Positions 1-10,016 of a stretch of 64,000 nucleotides of DNA are shown in pieces. The DNA comes from Fasciola hepatica (taxonomy: Eukaryota > Platyhelminthes > Trematoda > Plagiorchiida > Fasciolidae). The notes below the pieces were generated by a model, which was given only the letters and a program-made list of their open reading frames with translations, was not told the origin of the DNA and did no database searches. The translations under genes and the position numbers were made by a program. The stretch covers positions 1,116,001-1,180,000 of the forward strand of contig CANUEZ040000062.1 of the NCBI GenBank assembly GCA_948099385.1. Direction: 5' to 3'. The stretch's first letter is position 1. Each line of letters starts with the position of its first letter.

Positions 1-2836
1 CAAAAAGATAAGCAATAAGTCTATTAAAGGGAAAATATGTTGTGCAAAATTATCGTTGAGAATCTCAGTTCACGAGGAAACCCGGCCTTTCCTCCTTCTA
101 GTAAGCGAACAGTTGACGATGCATTACAAAATTTCTTACGCTGGTGGATAACCTTTTAACTTCCGTGCTCTATCTTTTAACCAGTCTCCAAAGGCGGGAT
201 ACACGTCAGACTTTTCTATGGATTTCAATGACTCTTGTCAAAAAACCCAGTCTAGGAGAATAAGGGAGATTAACAAATTTAACTCATTCCAACAATAAGG
301 TCGTGTAGCGGTGGTTTCTTGAAAGCACACTTTGTATGAGCCCCTGCATAACTGACCTCTCGTGTCAGCGTTTTATTATAATGCGAGGCATCAATATTCT
401 TGTATACCGACGCACTTTGCTGTCCACTGAATAACCGAGAATAGCATTCGGTATTTGAAAAAATAAGTAACGAAGGAAAGAATTACCAGACTGCTTCTGT
501 TCTCTTTTCTGAAGTTGTTTTTCAGATCTTTCAACAGATGCAAAATGGCCGGCCGTAAAACGTAGTCCGATGGACCAAGAGCCGCTCTACTTTCAAAAGT
601 CTGTAGCCCTTGATCAAAAGTACGGAATCAGCGAGTTTGTGATTCACCTAAATAAAACTCGGCTTCGGTCAGACGCTTAATTTCACGTGAAACGTAATGA
701 AATTCACCAAAACAGTTTTACCGCTGACGGTGTTCACCGGCCCCGGGAGCACCATCTACACAGGCGGCTGACGGATCTGCATCCATAAAACGTTTAGACA
801 ACATTGAAATTAAGATGAACTGGATATTGGCTATATCACAAGGGAATTTGTAAATGCTTGTTCTCGAACCGGAAGTTTTGAATCTGAGTGATGAGGAATA
901 TAACCGATAAGTAATTTGAATACACAACAGTACCTTTCTCTATCAATTAGTAGATTTTTTTGTTTCATGCGTCATAAAACACGTGAAATAGAGATAACTA
1001 TTAGGTTTTTATTTTTTGGAAGGCAAAAAGTAAGCAAGGTTAACGTAATTTGGGGAAAGTGGCAGAAATTATTGAAGCACATCATGTATTTCACAAAACA
1101 GACATGAATTGCTCCGAAGCCGTTTGAAAGTCGTTCGTAAACCGCTCGAAAACGGATCAGTAAAGTAGCGCAGGCCACGGAAAAGCCGACAAAAAGCCGA
1201 TCACTTTGGGAGCAGTTTTGCTGCAAGGGAAGTAAACGAAATGACTATTTCTTATTAAATAAAAACGAAGTGTATGCAAAACAAGTGATTATTCTTTGTT
1301 TCAATAAGTCTGCTATTCTTTGGGATACGGGCCGAATATTCTCAGCGTATTCTCTGGATCTACGAAAGAAACATTCGTAAATGTTAGTGAGTTTTATGCC
1401 AATGCAACTAAGATGAAATTAGAAAGTATTTTCCTTTTCATAACGAAACTCAATGATACAATGCCGAACTGCTGGAATTGAAAGGTATGATATATATGCT
1501 TAGTTTGAACGCGGAATACGATATGGGATTGTACCAACGGATGATATTGTAAGTGTCATTACAATGGGAAATGTTGCTGAAAGCTGACATTCGCATACGA
1601 AGATTAATCATGACATGTGCATTTGAAAACTGTCACCGGAAACGATGGTATTAGAAAAAACGCCATTCCAAATTGCAGAATAATATAGCAATAGATAAAG
1701 AAATTACTCACCTGCATATTCTCCTTGATTCGCTCCGATCCCGAGAGCTGATGAACCAACGCCTAATATGTCTGTCTATGACAGACATTGGTTCTTCTGC
1801 GAACCTGTCAGTGCTGTGAATAGAGTCCTGAGTTTGTATGAAAATAAATTTGATGAACTAATCCTTGGCTGCAGCGATCATTTCATGGTCATGAGTTGTT
1901 TTTAGTTGCGAGCTTCCCAGCCAGCTACGAGCCATTGATAGCTTCTCACCGATGCAGGCCTTCAGCATGCACGGTACTGTCTCCGAAGAATCGTTACAAG
2001 GGTAATGTTTGAGAGTTGCAACCTGAAATTTTTTCATTCAAATGTAAAACCTTACCATACTCGCACATGCTTCCAGTGATAGCCGAGTGGTGTTTAAGTT
2101 GATAAAACATCCAACGTTTCGGCTGTTACCGGTTTTGCCGGAACGACTGATGTATTGGTGGCTCCCAAAGCAATGGTAAGTCGCTCGGATGCAAGCTCTA
2201 TTTAGGTCAGCCAAACTCGTTGCTACTGTAGGTAAACTGTAGTCGTATGAAGCAGAAACGTATAAGGCACTCATCGATGACTGACCTAAGTTATTGATTA
2301 TTCGTATCGAACTGGGATTTTATGAATTCCGGAGTAACGGCAATGGCACTACTAAGTCGAGAATACTTTCGTTAATTAGTGGATTTAAACAGTAATACTT
2401 GGTGACGTATTGCTCCACGGGAGTGTGGTCACTGTACAGTGGTATTGGGTGATCAGCCGACACTCATGATAAACTGGCATAACGCGTCACCTTGGATGTA
2501 ATAAATACATCGCATTTCCTTCTATCAGACTGTACACTTACCTTGGAACATCCACCACTCTCTACAACACTGGAGGTGAAAATGGTGGTATTTCAAAAGA
2601 CTGTTGTGGCCTTCGTGTCGCCGTCGAGTTTTCTCATTCTTCCAACCCGTAATCAGAAGTAAAACGCGTCGGTACTCTTACAGAGTGGTGATAGTTGATT
2701 GAATTTCGTATCTTTTTCTTACTGAATATCGTTGGCCAGACAAAGCCTGTGGAGCGTTATCGTCTGTACTGCCCGTAGACAACTCTTGCAGCAATATATT
2801 TTCTAGAACAAAAAAGTCACCGTACCTGTTCGGCCA
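1..2836. repeat. Long direct repeat, copy 1 (pair of 49639-52474)
   Basis: This stretch matches 49639-52474 at a constant offset of 49638 bases. I noticed about a dozen substitutions and no indel, so identity is above 99%. The left end lies outside the window and the repeat may be longer. The right end is sharp: the copies agree up to base 2836 and then diverge completely. It falls inside the FAR1/MULE-like reading frame, which runs through the boundary in this copy only. I recognise no gene in 1-2677; the short frames there are the same in both copies because the DNA is the same. Confidence 0.95.
1753..1794. repeat. Imperfect hairpin inside the direct repeat
   Basis: The inner arms TGTCTGTC (1769-1776) and GACAGACA (1780-1787) pair perfectly around TAT. 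The outer arms GAACCAA (1753-1759) and TTGGTTC (1788-1794) extend the fold across a bulge on one side. The same structure is present in the second repeat copy. Its role is unknown. Confidence 0.55.
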
Positions 2837-3571
2837 GTTCATTTGATGAGTAGCTTCAGCTAGAATAACCTGGCTGCATCTGCGAGCAACCAGAATCACC
2901 TCCATGGGTATGAAGAAAAGGAACCTAACTATATTCTCCTCGTGTATTACCTGGCTAATGCCTTTACCTTCCAGCAATTCTTTAACCCTTATTACGTTAC
3001 CACGAGCATCGTGACTGTGACGGACACGTATAGACCGAAAGTCCATGCTATTCAGACGCCTATTGAACATGCGAATAGTATATTCCCTTAATTCAGCAGT
3101 TTTATGAAACGTATCCATCAAGTTAAACACCACTGACTCTTGAAAAGCTTTCAGCCTTCGGTTAGCTACATATAAACTAGGATTTCCTACTTGGAACCTA
3201 TGACTATGGACCATGCATCACTTTGCGACACGATATCCAGTTCCTTGGGCGACCAAAGTGACGAATGATCCGCAATCCAGGTTTTTGTATCTACAATGAA
3301 GTCAAACATTAACAAACAATTATTCTAACCTTGAACCACCTCCACCTTTTCGACGCCGATGGACACAACAATATTTCACGAAATAATATTTCATTCCGTC
3401 GCTAATTGTTAGCCGACGCTTTTTGGCCTGTTTCCATGTTCGGGCATTGTAATTGTAAAAGCTGGTACTTGTGCATCGCTGGAACTCTCGAAAATCGGTT
3501 GCGAATTCATCCAGACCTTTGTAAAAGTCTTTTATCAATCGGGAAAAAGTATCGGAATTGTCAACGGTCAT
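2678..3571 (-). pseudogene. FAR1/MULE-like transposase (or ZSWIM-type derivative), N-terminal part, one in-frame stop
   Basis: Two exons on the minus strand (3571-3330 and 3290-2678) join in frame across a 39-nt intron to give 285 codons. The first exon carries the FAR1-type pattern YY-VKY-C-VH (KYYFVKYCCVH, about residues 62-72). After the intron the pattern DCGSF, then HSH and NRRL, matches the region that leads into the MULE catalytic domain in FAR1/MULE/SWIM proteins. The segment ILAEATHQMN corresponds to the first catalytic Asp motif (L-D-x-T-x-x-N), with Glu in place of Asp. A single TGA (3218-3220) interrupts the frame just before HSH. A possible donor (CAG/GTACGG) at 2826/2825 means the true exon may end earlier than the open frame. 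The catalytic C-terminal half and a SWIM finger are not visible. It is a transposon relic or a domesticated derivative; the family call rests on remembered motif patterns. Confidence 0.55.
3291..3329 (-). other. Predicted 39-nt spliceosomal intron
   Basis: On the minus strand the intron starts TTCAAG/GTTAGA and ends TTCATTGTAG/ATAC. Removing it joins 242 nt to 613 nt and keeps one frame through two stretches that both match the FAR1/MULE pattern. Introns this small are typical of flatworms. Confidence 0.6.
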
Positions 3572-5417
3572 GGTCGTTCACGTTGCTAACGAGCGAGATG
3601 GGTGCTGACATTTTGTAGCGCTAGGCCTTATATACCAGTGTAAATTTGATGATATAAACAATATTTTGTAATATTCTTTGTCTATGGGTACACCCAACAG
3701 GATTTATTTCACGTTCTTTTATACGTAATTTATCTCATCACAAAATGTCTATTTCAGCTGATATTACCGTTTCATTTGTGGTAGATCGATCCTTGACTTT
3801 CGATTCCGGGCTGGGCGGTGGAGATATCGAAAAACCGTGTCAAGGACGCATTATGAATGAGAATGATGTAAGCTGGGAAACGGAGGCCTGCTAAGGTTCT
3901 ACAGATAGAGTAAATTTTGAACAAGAAGAAAAGGAAGAAAAAACATTTTAAAGAAGTGTTCTCGGGAAAATCGGTGCATACGGATAGGATAGCGATCCAT
4001 GAAGGCGATGCAGACCCTGAATGTCGGATTTACCGGAGTTCAATAAATGGAATGAATTTCGAAACGGTGCCGAGACCAATTTCGTGAAAGTGAACACTGG
4101 TGGATGTGGGAGAAACAGCAGTCCATAAATAGGTAAGTTTAGATTCAGGATCAGTAACATGTACCATTCAGAAATGAGAAAACGCAACTGGAGGGTCCTC
4201 GAGGAGTGGATAGTCAATTTCCAACCGGCTACGGTTCGGAGGAAAGGCGAACTGTGGTAACGGATAACAAAGTGTGAAATTTCCGCATGGACTTGAGCGG
4301 TAATATGCTGTTTCACTAACAAATATATATATATATATATACATATGTTGACGCATTTGCTTTCAGTGATATTCAGCATCGTTTTTGGTAACGTACGACA
4401 TCATATGGGTATGTTTCGTCTAGCACGGCAAATTATGTGTCGGTCAATCGGCTGAGTGTGGTGGTATATTAGCAAGATGCGCATGAACTGGAATGTGTGT
4501 TGGTTGTTTTAGTAAAAGCTGAATGATCTGTTAAGCGATTGGGAGTATTTCCTGTCGGGTGGCTTGATTTCGGTCCCAGTTGCTATGGTAGGTTCTACTT
4601 GAGTCTCTGTCCGTACGAGTCAAAGTGGCGTCCTTGGCTATCCGGTTTGGTGACTGCGATAGTGGGAGACAACAGACCTGAAATAAAGGGGGGTTGCAGT
4701 CTGGACGTGGTTCCAGCTGTGGGTCATGATGATATATGAAGACAATAGATAATGGACTGGTTAGGTCTGTGTGAGTGAAGCATGGATGAAGTTTCATTTG
4801 AGCAGTCAGTGGCACCTACACCACATTCTAAGTAAAAATAGGATCGCGGTGGATTTGTGCTATACTGCTGCAGGCTAACGGAGTTGCGTACACTAGTTTG
4901 GTAACGGTGTATTCATCCCAAAAGATTTGTGATTTTTCACGTTGGCATGGCATCGCTCGGATGCTAATGAAAGAGCAGTTAGAAATGATAACCCTCAGTA
5001 CCGTTTGCTTACGCAGAAAGCAGTTTGGAAACAATGCAATAAGATAGGTTTGAAATAACAGACTGTGAGCGAATGTGACTGGCACATTGGTTGGGTTTAT
5101 ATGAACGGTCAGTGGCACATTTCATATTTTGGTCTGGGTTTAAATTCGAGAGTTTAAATAGCGTAGGGTTGATAAGCACTACCTCGGGCTTGCAATATAG
5201 CGTAAACCGGGTGGGCTGCTGCGTCTGCATTTCAAAGGATAAATTGTTTGCACGCAATTAGAAGTTCTGAAGAGTAATTAAGGAAGAATGCAGAAAGAAT
5301 CGCTAGGGCATCAGTGGTGATGCGCTGGATAAAATTGTTATCATGCACAGGAACGTGGACGTATGTTGCACTGGCGTTTGTCGTCGGGCGAGAAATGAAA
5401 GTTCTGGTGCAATAATC
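3572..5417. other. No gene recognised; probable 3' region of LINE A
   Basis: The reverse strand downstream of the LINE A stop codon (5418-5420) is pyrimidine-rich and carries two loosely similar segments that begin GTGCCACTGAC (near 4810 and 5117). A TA dinucleotide run lies at 4323-4341. The LINE A 3' end is not defined; no copy of the conserved block seen in LINEs B, C2 and D was found here. Only scattered short frames occur. Confidence 0.4.
4323..4341. repeat. (TA)n microsatellite
   Basis: An uninterrupted AT/TA dinucleotide run of 19 bases. Confidence 0.9.
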
Positions 5418-7226
5418 CTAGTAATCAAGCCCGTTTTCGTAGGCCACCTCTTCGGTGACGGTCTGGCCGGTAAGAAGGATCACATTGGGAGCAGTCAAGA
5501 AGTGATTCAGCGAGCCTCTGAACTGGGAAATTGAGAGACTCTCGCGGATGTTTAGCGGGAGTTTATTCCATAACTTTGAGTATATTATGAGGAAGAAGTT
5601 AGATCTTAACGCTAATTTTGATTTAGAAATAGAGAACTGCAATGACCGATGGCGTAGAACATAATTCGTGGAGGGAGTGAGACGAATAGTTTCAGTACAC
5701 GAAAAGGCCGTACGGTGGTACAGCTCAAACAGGAAGCATAAATTGAGCTTCATGCGACGCAGCCATAGAGGGTCAAGACTGAGTAGGATGCATCGATCCT
5801 TGTAACACAAACTGGAGGAAAATCCCACTAATTGTTTGGTGAACTGACGTTGCACGGACTCCAGAGAAATGCGGTCGGATTTCGTCATGTTGGTGAAGAT
5901 AATAGGACAGTATTCAAGGAGAAGCCTGGCGTGCGACTTGTAAGTGAGCAGTTTGCAATCATTTAGCCGAAAGGTTCTGGAGATGAGACCAGTGGTTCTT
6001 CTCGTCTTTGCAATCTGGAGTGGAACAAACTCAGAAAACCTTAAACTGAAAGAATACTGAAGACCAAGGTCTCGAACTAAAGGGCTGTACGAGATGGGTT
6101 GGTCGTGCATAAGCAGGGTTCCGGAGGCCACTTGACATCTGAATGTTGTGTAGCAGCTCTTCGAGGCCGAGAAGTCCATACTCCATGAATTGCACCAACC
6201 CCCGAGTCGCTTCAGGTCACCAGAAATTTCATCTAGCATAATGTTGGGGTTCTGACGAGGAAACTCATAGACAATCTTAACGTTATCAGCGAAGAGGAAT
6301 GGGGTGCCATGGTGCAAGATGGGAAATATATCATCTATGTAGATGAGAAAAAGTAAAGGACCGAGTACACTGCCTTGTATAACTCCACTAGTGACTGGAG
6401 CAGGCTGTGAGAAACACCCATCAATGGAAACCACTTGTGAGCGATTCGATAGGTATGATGTTAACCACGTTAAAAGCGAACCGGAAAAGCCGTGAGCTTT
6501 GAGTTTGGTTAGTAATAAAGCGTGAGGGACGCGGTCGAACGTCTTTGTCATATCAAGGTATATAATGATGATGGATTTACTGTTGTCGGCGGCCGCCGTT
6601 ATGAGGTTAAAAAAGTCGTATTGGCAAGTGATGCATAAACGTGACTTTAAGAAGCCATGCTGCCCATTATGGATGATGTCATGGGACAATAGGAGGTCGG
6701 ACATCCGCTGTTTGATGAGGCGTTCCATCAACCTAGAAGCAATTGGAGTGTGGTTGATAGGGCGGTAATTGGAGGGGTCATGTATTGGTCCTTTCTTATG
6801 GATTGGGATGATGACCGCAGTCTTCCATTGTGGAGGAAATATGCCATACTTGGTGGATAGATTGTAGACCTTCAATAGTAGGGCTGCGATATCAGTTCCT
6901 CCAAGGCGTAGAAGTGTCGGTGGAACACCATCATGGCCAAGGTGTGAGGACTTCCGGACACAAATAAGCTGGTTGGTCACCTCTTTTAGAGTAAATTCTA
7001 AATCAGACAGTAAGTGCTCGGTGACAGGGTCTATGCATGGGGGTAAAGTAAGGGGGTTCGTAGTCATAGATGCAGCAAAGTAGGAATTGAGAGCCTGGGC
7101 TATCGCTACAGGTGAGGTAATGTGATCGTTATTTTCCAAAATGAGAGAGGGGATACCTGCCGGTTTGCTCTGATTTCTGTTCTCCATTAGGCGTGCCAAC
7201 TTTGAGGAAGTATCATGGCATTGCAA
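5418..7226 (-). pseudogene. LINE A ORF2, reverse transcriptase part, active site FADN
   Basis: The frame has 602 codons and all the RT blocks: HKKGPIHDPSNYRPINHTP, GQHGFLKSR, motif A YLDMTKTFDRVPH, GVIQGSVLGPLLFLIYIDD, motif C LFADNVKIV, and GGWCNSW. Motif C should read FADD; the second catalytic Asp is Asn (residue 315, codon 6282-6284), which should abolish polymerisation. The C-terminal region (LLEYCPII to AYENGLDY) is the usual LINE tail domain. It is joined to the endonuclease frame only after correcting one frameshift near 7187-7226. No other stop is present, so this is a recent death. The codon change could also be a sequencing error. Confidence 0.88.
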
Positions 7227-8479
7227 GGCCGATACTTCTTGTTCTTTAGCATATCGTCAGACTTAATTCTGATTGCTACCGAGAGACGTTGGAGCTGCAA
7301 GAATGAAGATAAGTCACTACTGTTGTGATACACCTTCTGGAGCTTCAGATATTTGTTTTGCATTCGGCTCAGGACTGAACTACGGACTCGGTTTGATATG
7401 ATACTAGTTGTAGTGATTTTGGACAGCAAGTGTGATAGGTTAGAATATAGTAGATCAGCAGCCAGCTGGGGGTCGTTTTGCAGGAAGAAGTCGTCCCAGT
7501 CTAACGAACGAAGCGTGCAGATAAGATTGTCCCAGTTGACTGCTGAAGAGAAACGATTGGGTGGGTGGGATTTATCGAAAGCTTGCGGAACCACGAAGGT
7601 GCAGGACACCATTCTGTGGTCGCTTCCTGGAAAGAAATCGAGCGTACTTGCTGAAACATCGGATAAACCAGTCGTGAACGACAGATCAAGGATGTTGTTA
7701 CCTCTAGTTGGGACTGTTACATGTTGGATCCAGCGCCCTACGCGGATGCAAGACATGAAATCTAATAAGTTGTTTGGGGCAGATAGAGTATTCCAACAGA
7801 TGCTCGGTGCACTGAAGTCCCCCGCAATGAGTTTGGAGGAACAGGGCAGCAATGAAAGGTAGTTGAACGCGTCAATAATCTTGGTAAGGTCCATAGGGTT
7901 GGAACCAGGTGGCCGATAGATGCAACCAATATGAAGATAGGAGTTAGGTAAGGGAATCGTTAACCACATAGAATCCTGAACGGCGTCGAGAGTTGTGTGT
8001 GAGAGTGGAATGGCCTGAAGAGTGTTTTTGACATAAATTAGACAGCCTTCTCCACGACGAGGCCTATTCCTTCGGAACATCTGATAGCCAACTAGGAAGA
8101 CTCGATCTGACGGGACGGAATCCGTTAGCCAAGTTTCGGTTACAATGATAACATCAAAAGTGGAGGGCTGAGCGATGCTGCGGATGGCTTTAGTTTTGTT
8201 TAGTAATGAACGGGCATTTACGAGTATGACGGAAAGAGACGATGCAAGCCTCGATGGTGGTGGATATGGTTGGGGGTTCGGTAGTGGTGATGAAGGTGGT
8301 AATTCCAGTGGAGAATAGGGCAAGGATGGGGGGAGGACCTCAGTTGTTCCACGGATTTGATGAGTTATAACCTGGTGGGGGATAGTGTAAGGAAGGAGGG
8401 ATGGGGAAGTGCTGTTTAGGAGAGTAGTTTGAATGCGAGGAATATTCTCGGAGGGGGCCGGCAGGAAAAAAGCAGCCAC
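7187..8479 (-). pseudogene. LINE A ORF2, APE-type endonuclease part
   Basis: The frame has 430 codons. After about 80 Pro-rich residues come the endonuclease motifs in order: LVNARSLLNK (about 86-95), VTETWLTD (113-120), RRGEGCLIYV (141-150), GCIYRPPG (185-192), LIAGDFSAPSICW (217-229) and GSDHRMV (285-291). The usual GDFN motif reads GDFS here, while LINE C1 keeps GDFN. This domain nicks the target DNA to prime reverse transcription. The frame ends at 7187 in a 40-base overlap with the RT frame, so a 1-nt indel has split what should be one polyprotein. Confidence 0.85.
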
Positions 8480-8586
8480 GGATGGATGGCAGTGCTAGGC
8501 TAAGAGACGTAGGTGGGTCTTGTGGGAGTGGGTAGCTAGGTGGGGCACGGAGATGGTTCCCAGGGAGTGACTTGGTAGCGGTAGAG

Positions 8587-9999
8587 TTATAGATCAGTTG
8601 GTGTGGCGGATAGTAATGTAATGGAGCGGTGATTGGGGGGGGGGTGATAAGGTGGGTAAAAGTAGGGTGAAAATGATAAGGCAGTTAGCCGAGATGGAAA
8701 AGTAGGATTCACAGCCACACAAGAGGCTGGTAAAATGTCGCTCGACTGAGATTTTTTCTTATGGTTCGCATGTTCATTATGTTGATGGGTCTTGTTCTTT
8801 TGGCGACGACGTGTTAACTTCTGAGGGTCAGTCTGCACTGACGAGCTAACCAGCGGTGGTGGCCTAGGTGGTAACCAGATACATTCTGGTGGCGAATGGG
8901 TGAGTGCAGCGGGTGAGCTTAGGGGCCTGGTTGGGTTATCAAAAATGCCAGAGGTAACGGGATGCATGGGTGTAGACGGAGGTGGGTTGATGGTGCGGTG
9001 ATTTTTAGGTAGGGTTGCATAACCCGACATGGAGCTAGTAGAAGGAATGGGGTCATCTAGACTTGTGGAGAACATGAGCTCGCGGGTGGATGAGTCGGAA
9101 GAACCTTCATCAGTTTTGTGAATGCTGGGGCGCTTGTTCCAGTCTATAGATTTGCTTGGGCTATTCTGAACATTGGGGCGTTTGCCAGGTGGCTCATTGG
9201 GTGAGAAAATTGGCGTGCTGTCTAAATCTACGGTTGCATTGTGATCTGCAATAGATGGCAACATCGGGTGATGGCCAGTGATAGGTGCACCGGAGTTTCG
9301 GGGTGGATTGTTAGTTTCACCAACACCGGGGTTACTGTTCTGGGCGTGACTCTTGTGCACCTCCCTTTGGAGTGGGGTCTTGTCCGGAAGTATCTTGGCG
9401 CACCTGAAGCCGGTTTTGGCTACGACCAACGATTGCCGGCTGATAAAGGTCTTGGCGACAACTCCATTTGCAAACTGAAAAAGCAGTGGACGGGTGGTGC
9501 GTAGGGAAGTTTTGCGGAGTCTAACACAGTGGCACGGTTGTGAGCCAAGTTTGCAAGCGCTTAAGATCATATTTTTAGCAGCTGAGAGAGGTATTTGGTC
9601 TGGAATGTTAAACACAATCGCATTGTTTGCCTTTTTTATCCTCCTGAATATCTCCGAGGCAATTGTGTCCACAAATTTCGTGGCCAGTAGTAGATTGGTT
9701 GGGGTATGGTGTGCGGCTGGATCAAGCAAGAACGCTATAGGCATCAGCTGACCGATAATCAGATCAGCGGAGTCAAGTCGGGAGGAAAGACTTCTCAGAG
9801 TTTTGGTCATTTCCATAGATTGTCTATTGGCATTTCCAAGTATATCTACCAGAGAGACTGAGCAGTTGTCCGGTGAGTTTTGGAATTTAGTGGTCTTGCG
9901 ACGGCGAGTGCTGACCGTGATTTTGGGTCGGCTGGGAGGAGATGTAGGCAAACCTATGGTGGTAAAGAGGTGGATGGCCAGTCGGACAAGATGTGGCAA
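8587..9999 (-). CDS. LINE A ORF1 protein (nucleic-acid-binding, CR1-like)
   Basis: This is an open frame of 470 codons upstream of the endonuclease/RT frame. Residues about 120-215 hold the ORF1 core of CR1-like elements: NNAIVFNIPD (about 125-134), a Cys pair in QPCHCVRLRK, RPLLFQF, and ILPDKTPLQRE (about 203-213). The same landmarks recur in LINE C1, which supports a real protein. Residues 220-370 are rich in Pro and Ser, and a basic cluster (about 392-415) could bind RNA. In this class ORF1 proteins coat the LINE RNA. There is no frameshift or stop, unlike ORF2. The Met at 9999 is the first in the frame; a GC-rich tract of G residues follows the stop near 8640. Confidence 0.75.
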   Translation of the reverse strand: MPHLVRLAIHLFTTIGLPTSPPSRPKITVSTRRRKTTKFQNSPDNCSVSLVDILGNANRQSMEMTKTLRSLSSRLDSADLIIGQLMPIAFLLDPAAHHTPTNLLLATKFVDTIASEIFRRIKKANNAIVFNIPDQIPLSAAKNMILSACKLGSQPCHCVRLRKTSLRTTRPLLFQFANGVVAKTFISRQSLVVAKTGFRCAKILPDKTPLQREVHKSHAQNSNPGVGETNNPPRNSGAPITGHHPMLPSIADHNATVDLDSTPIFSPNEPPGKRPNVQNSPSKSIDWNKRPSIHKTDEGSSDSSTRELMFSTSLDDPIPSTSSMSGYATLPKNHRTINPPPSTPMHPVTSGIFDNPTRPLSSPAALTHSPPECIWLPPRPPPLVSSSVQTDPQKLTRRRQKNKTHQHNEHANHKKKSQSSDILPASCVAVNPTFPSRLTALSFSPYFYPPYHPPPNHRSITLLSATPTDL

Positions 10000-10016
10000 T
10001 AAGCAGGGATGAGAGC

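Larger units (their letters stand above)
5418..10016 (-). mobile_element. LINE copy A (CR1-like non-LTR retrotransposon), nearly full coding region
   Basis: The order on the minus strand is ORF1 (9999-8587), endonuclease (8479-7187) and reverse transcriptase (7226-5418), the layout of APE-type LINEs such as CR1. The reverse transcriptase ends in AYENGLDY, a tail also seen at the ends of copies B (AYEVGLGY) and D (AYENGLDF), so these form one family. This is the best preserved copy in the window, with only one frameshift noted in ORF2. The 5' end probably lies a few hundred bases beyond 9999 and the 3' end somewhere in 3.9-5.4 kb; neither is fixed. It lacks any sign of LTRs. Confidence 0.85.

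Noticed and set aside
718..1226. Small reading frames repeated at 50356-50864
   Set aside because: They are the same only because the DNA is duplicated; composition and lack of motifs give no support for coding.
1750..1800. Hammerhead ribozyme (CTGATGA near 1749)
   Set aside because: The conserved GAAA box does not follow the stem; only GCGAAC lies nearby at the wrong spacing.
2038..2274. A further exon of the FAR1/MULE-like gene (2225-2056, with plausible acceptor and donor)
   Set aside because: Joining it to the donor at 2826/2825 gives the wrong phase and an immediate stop; no motif supports it.
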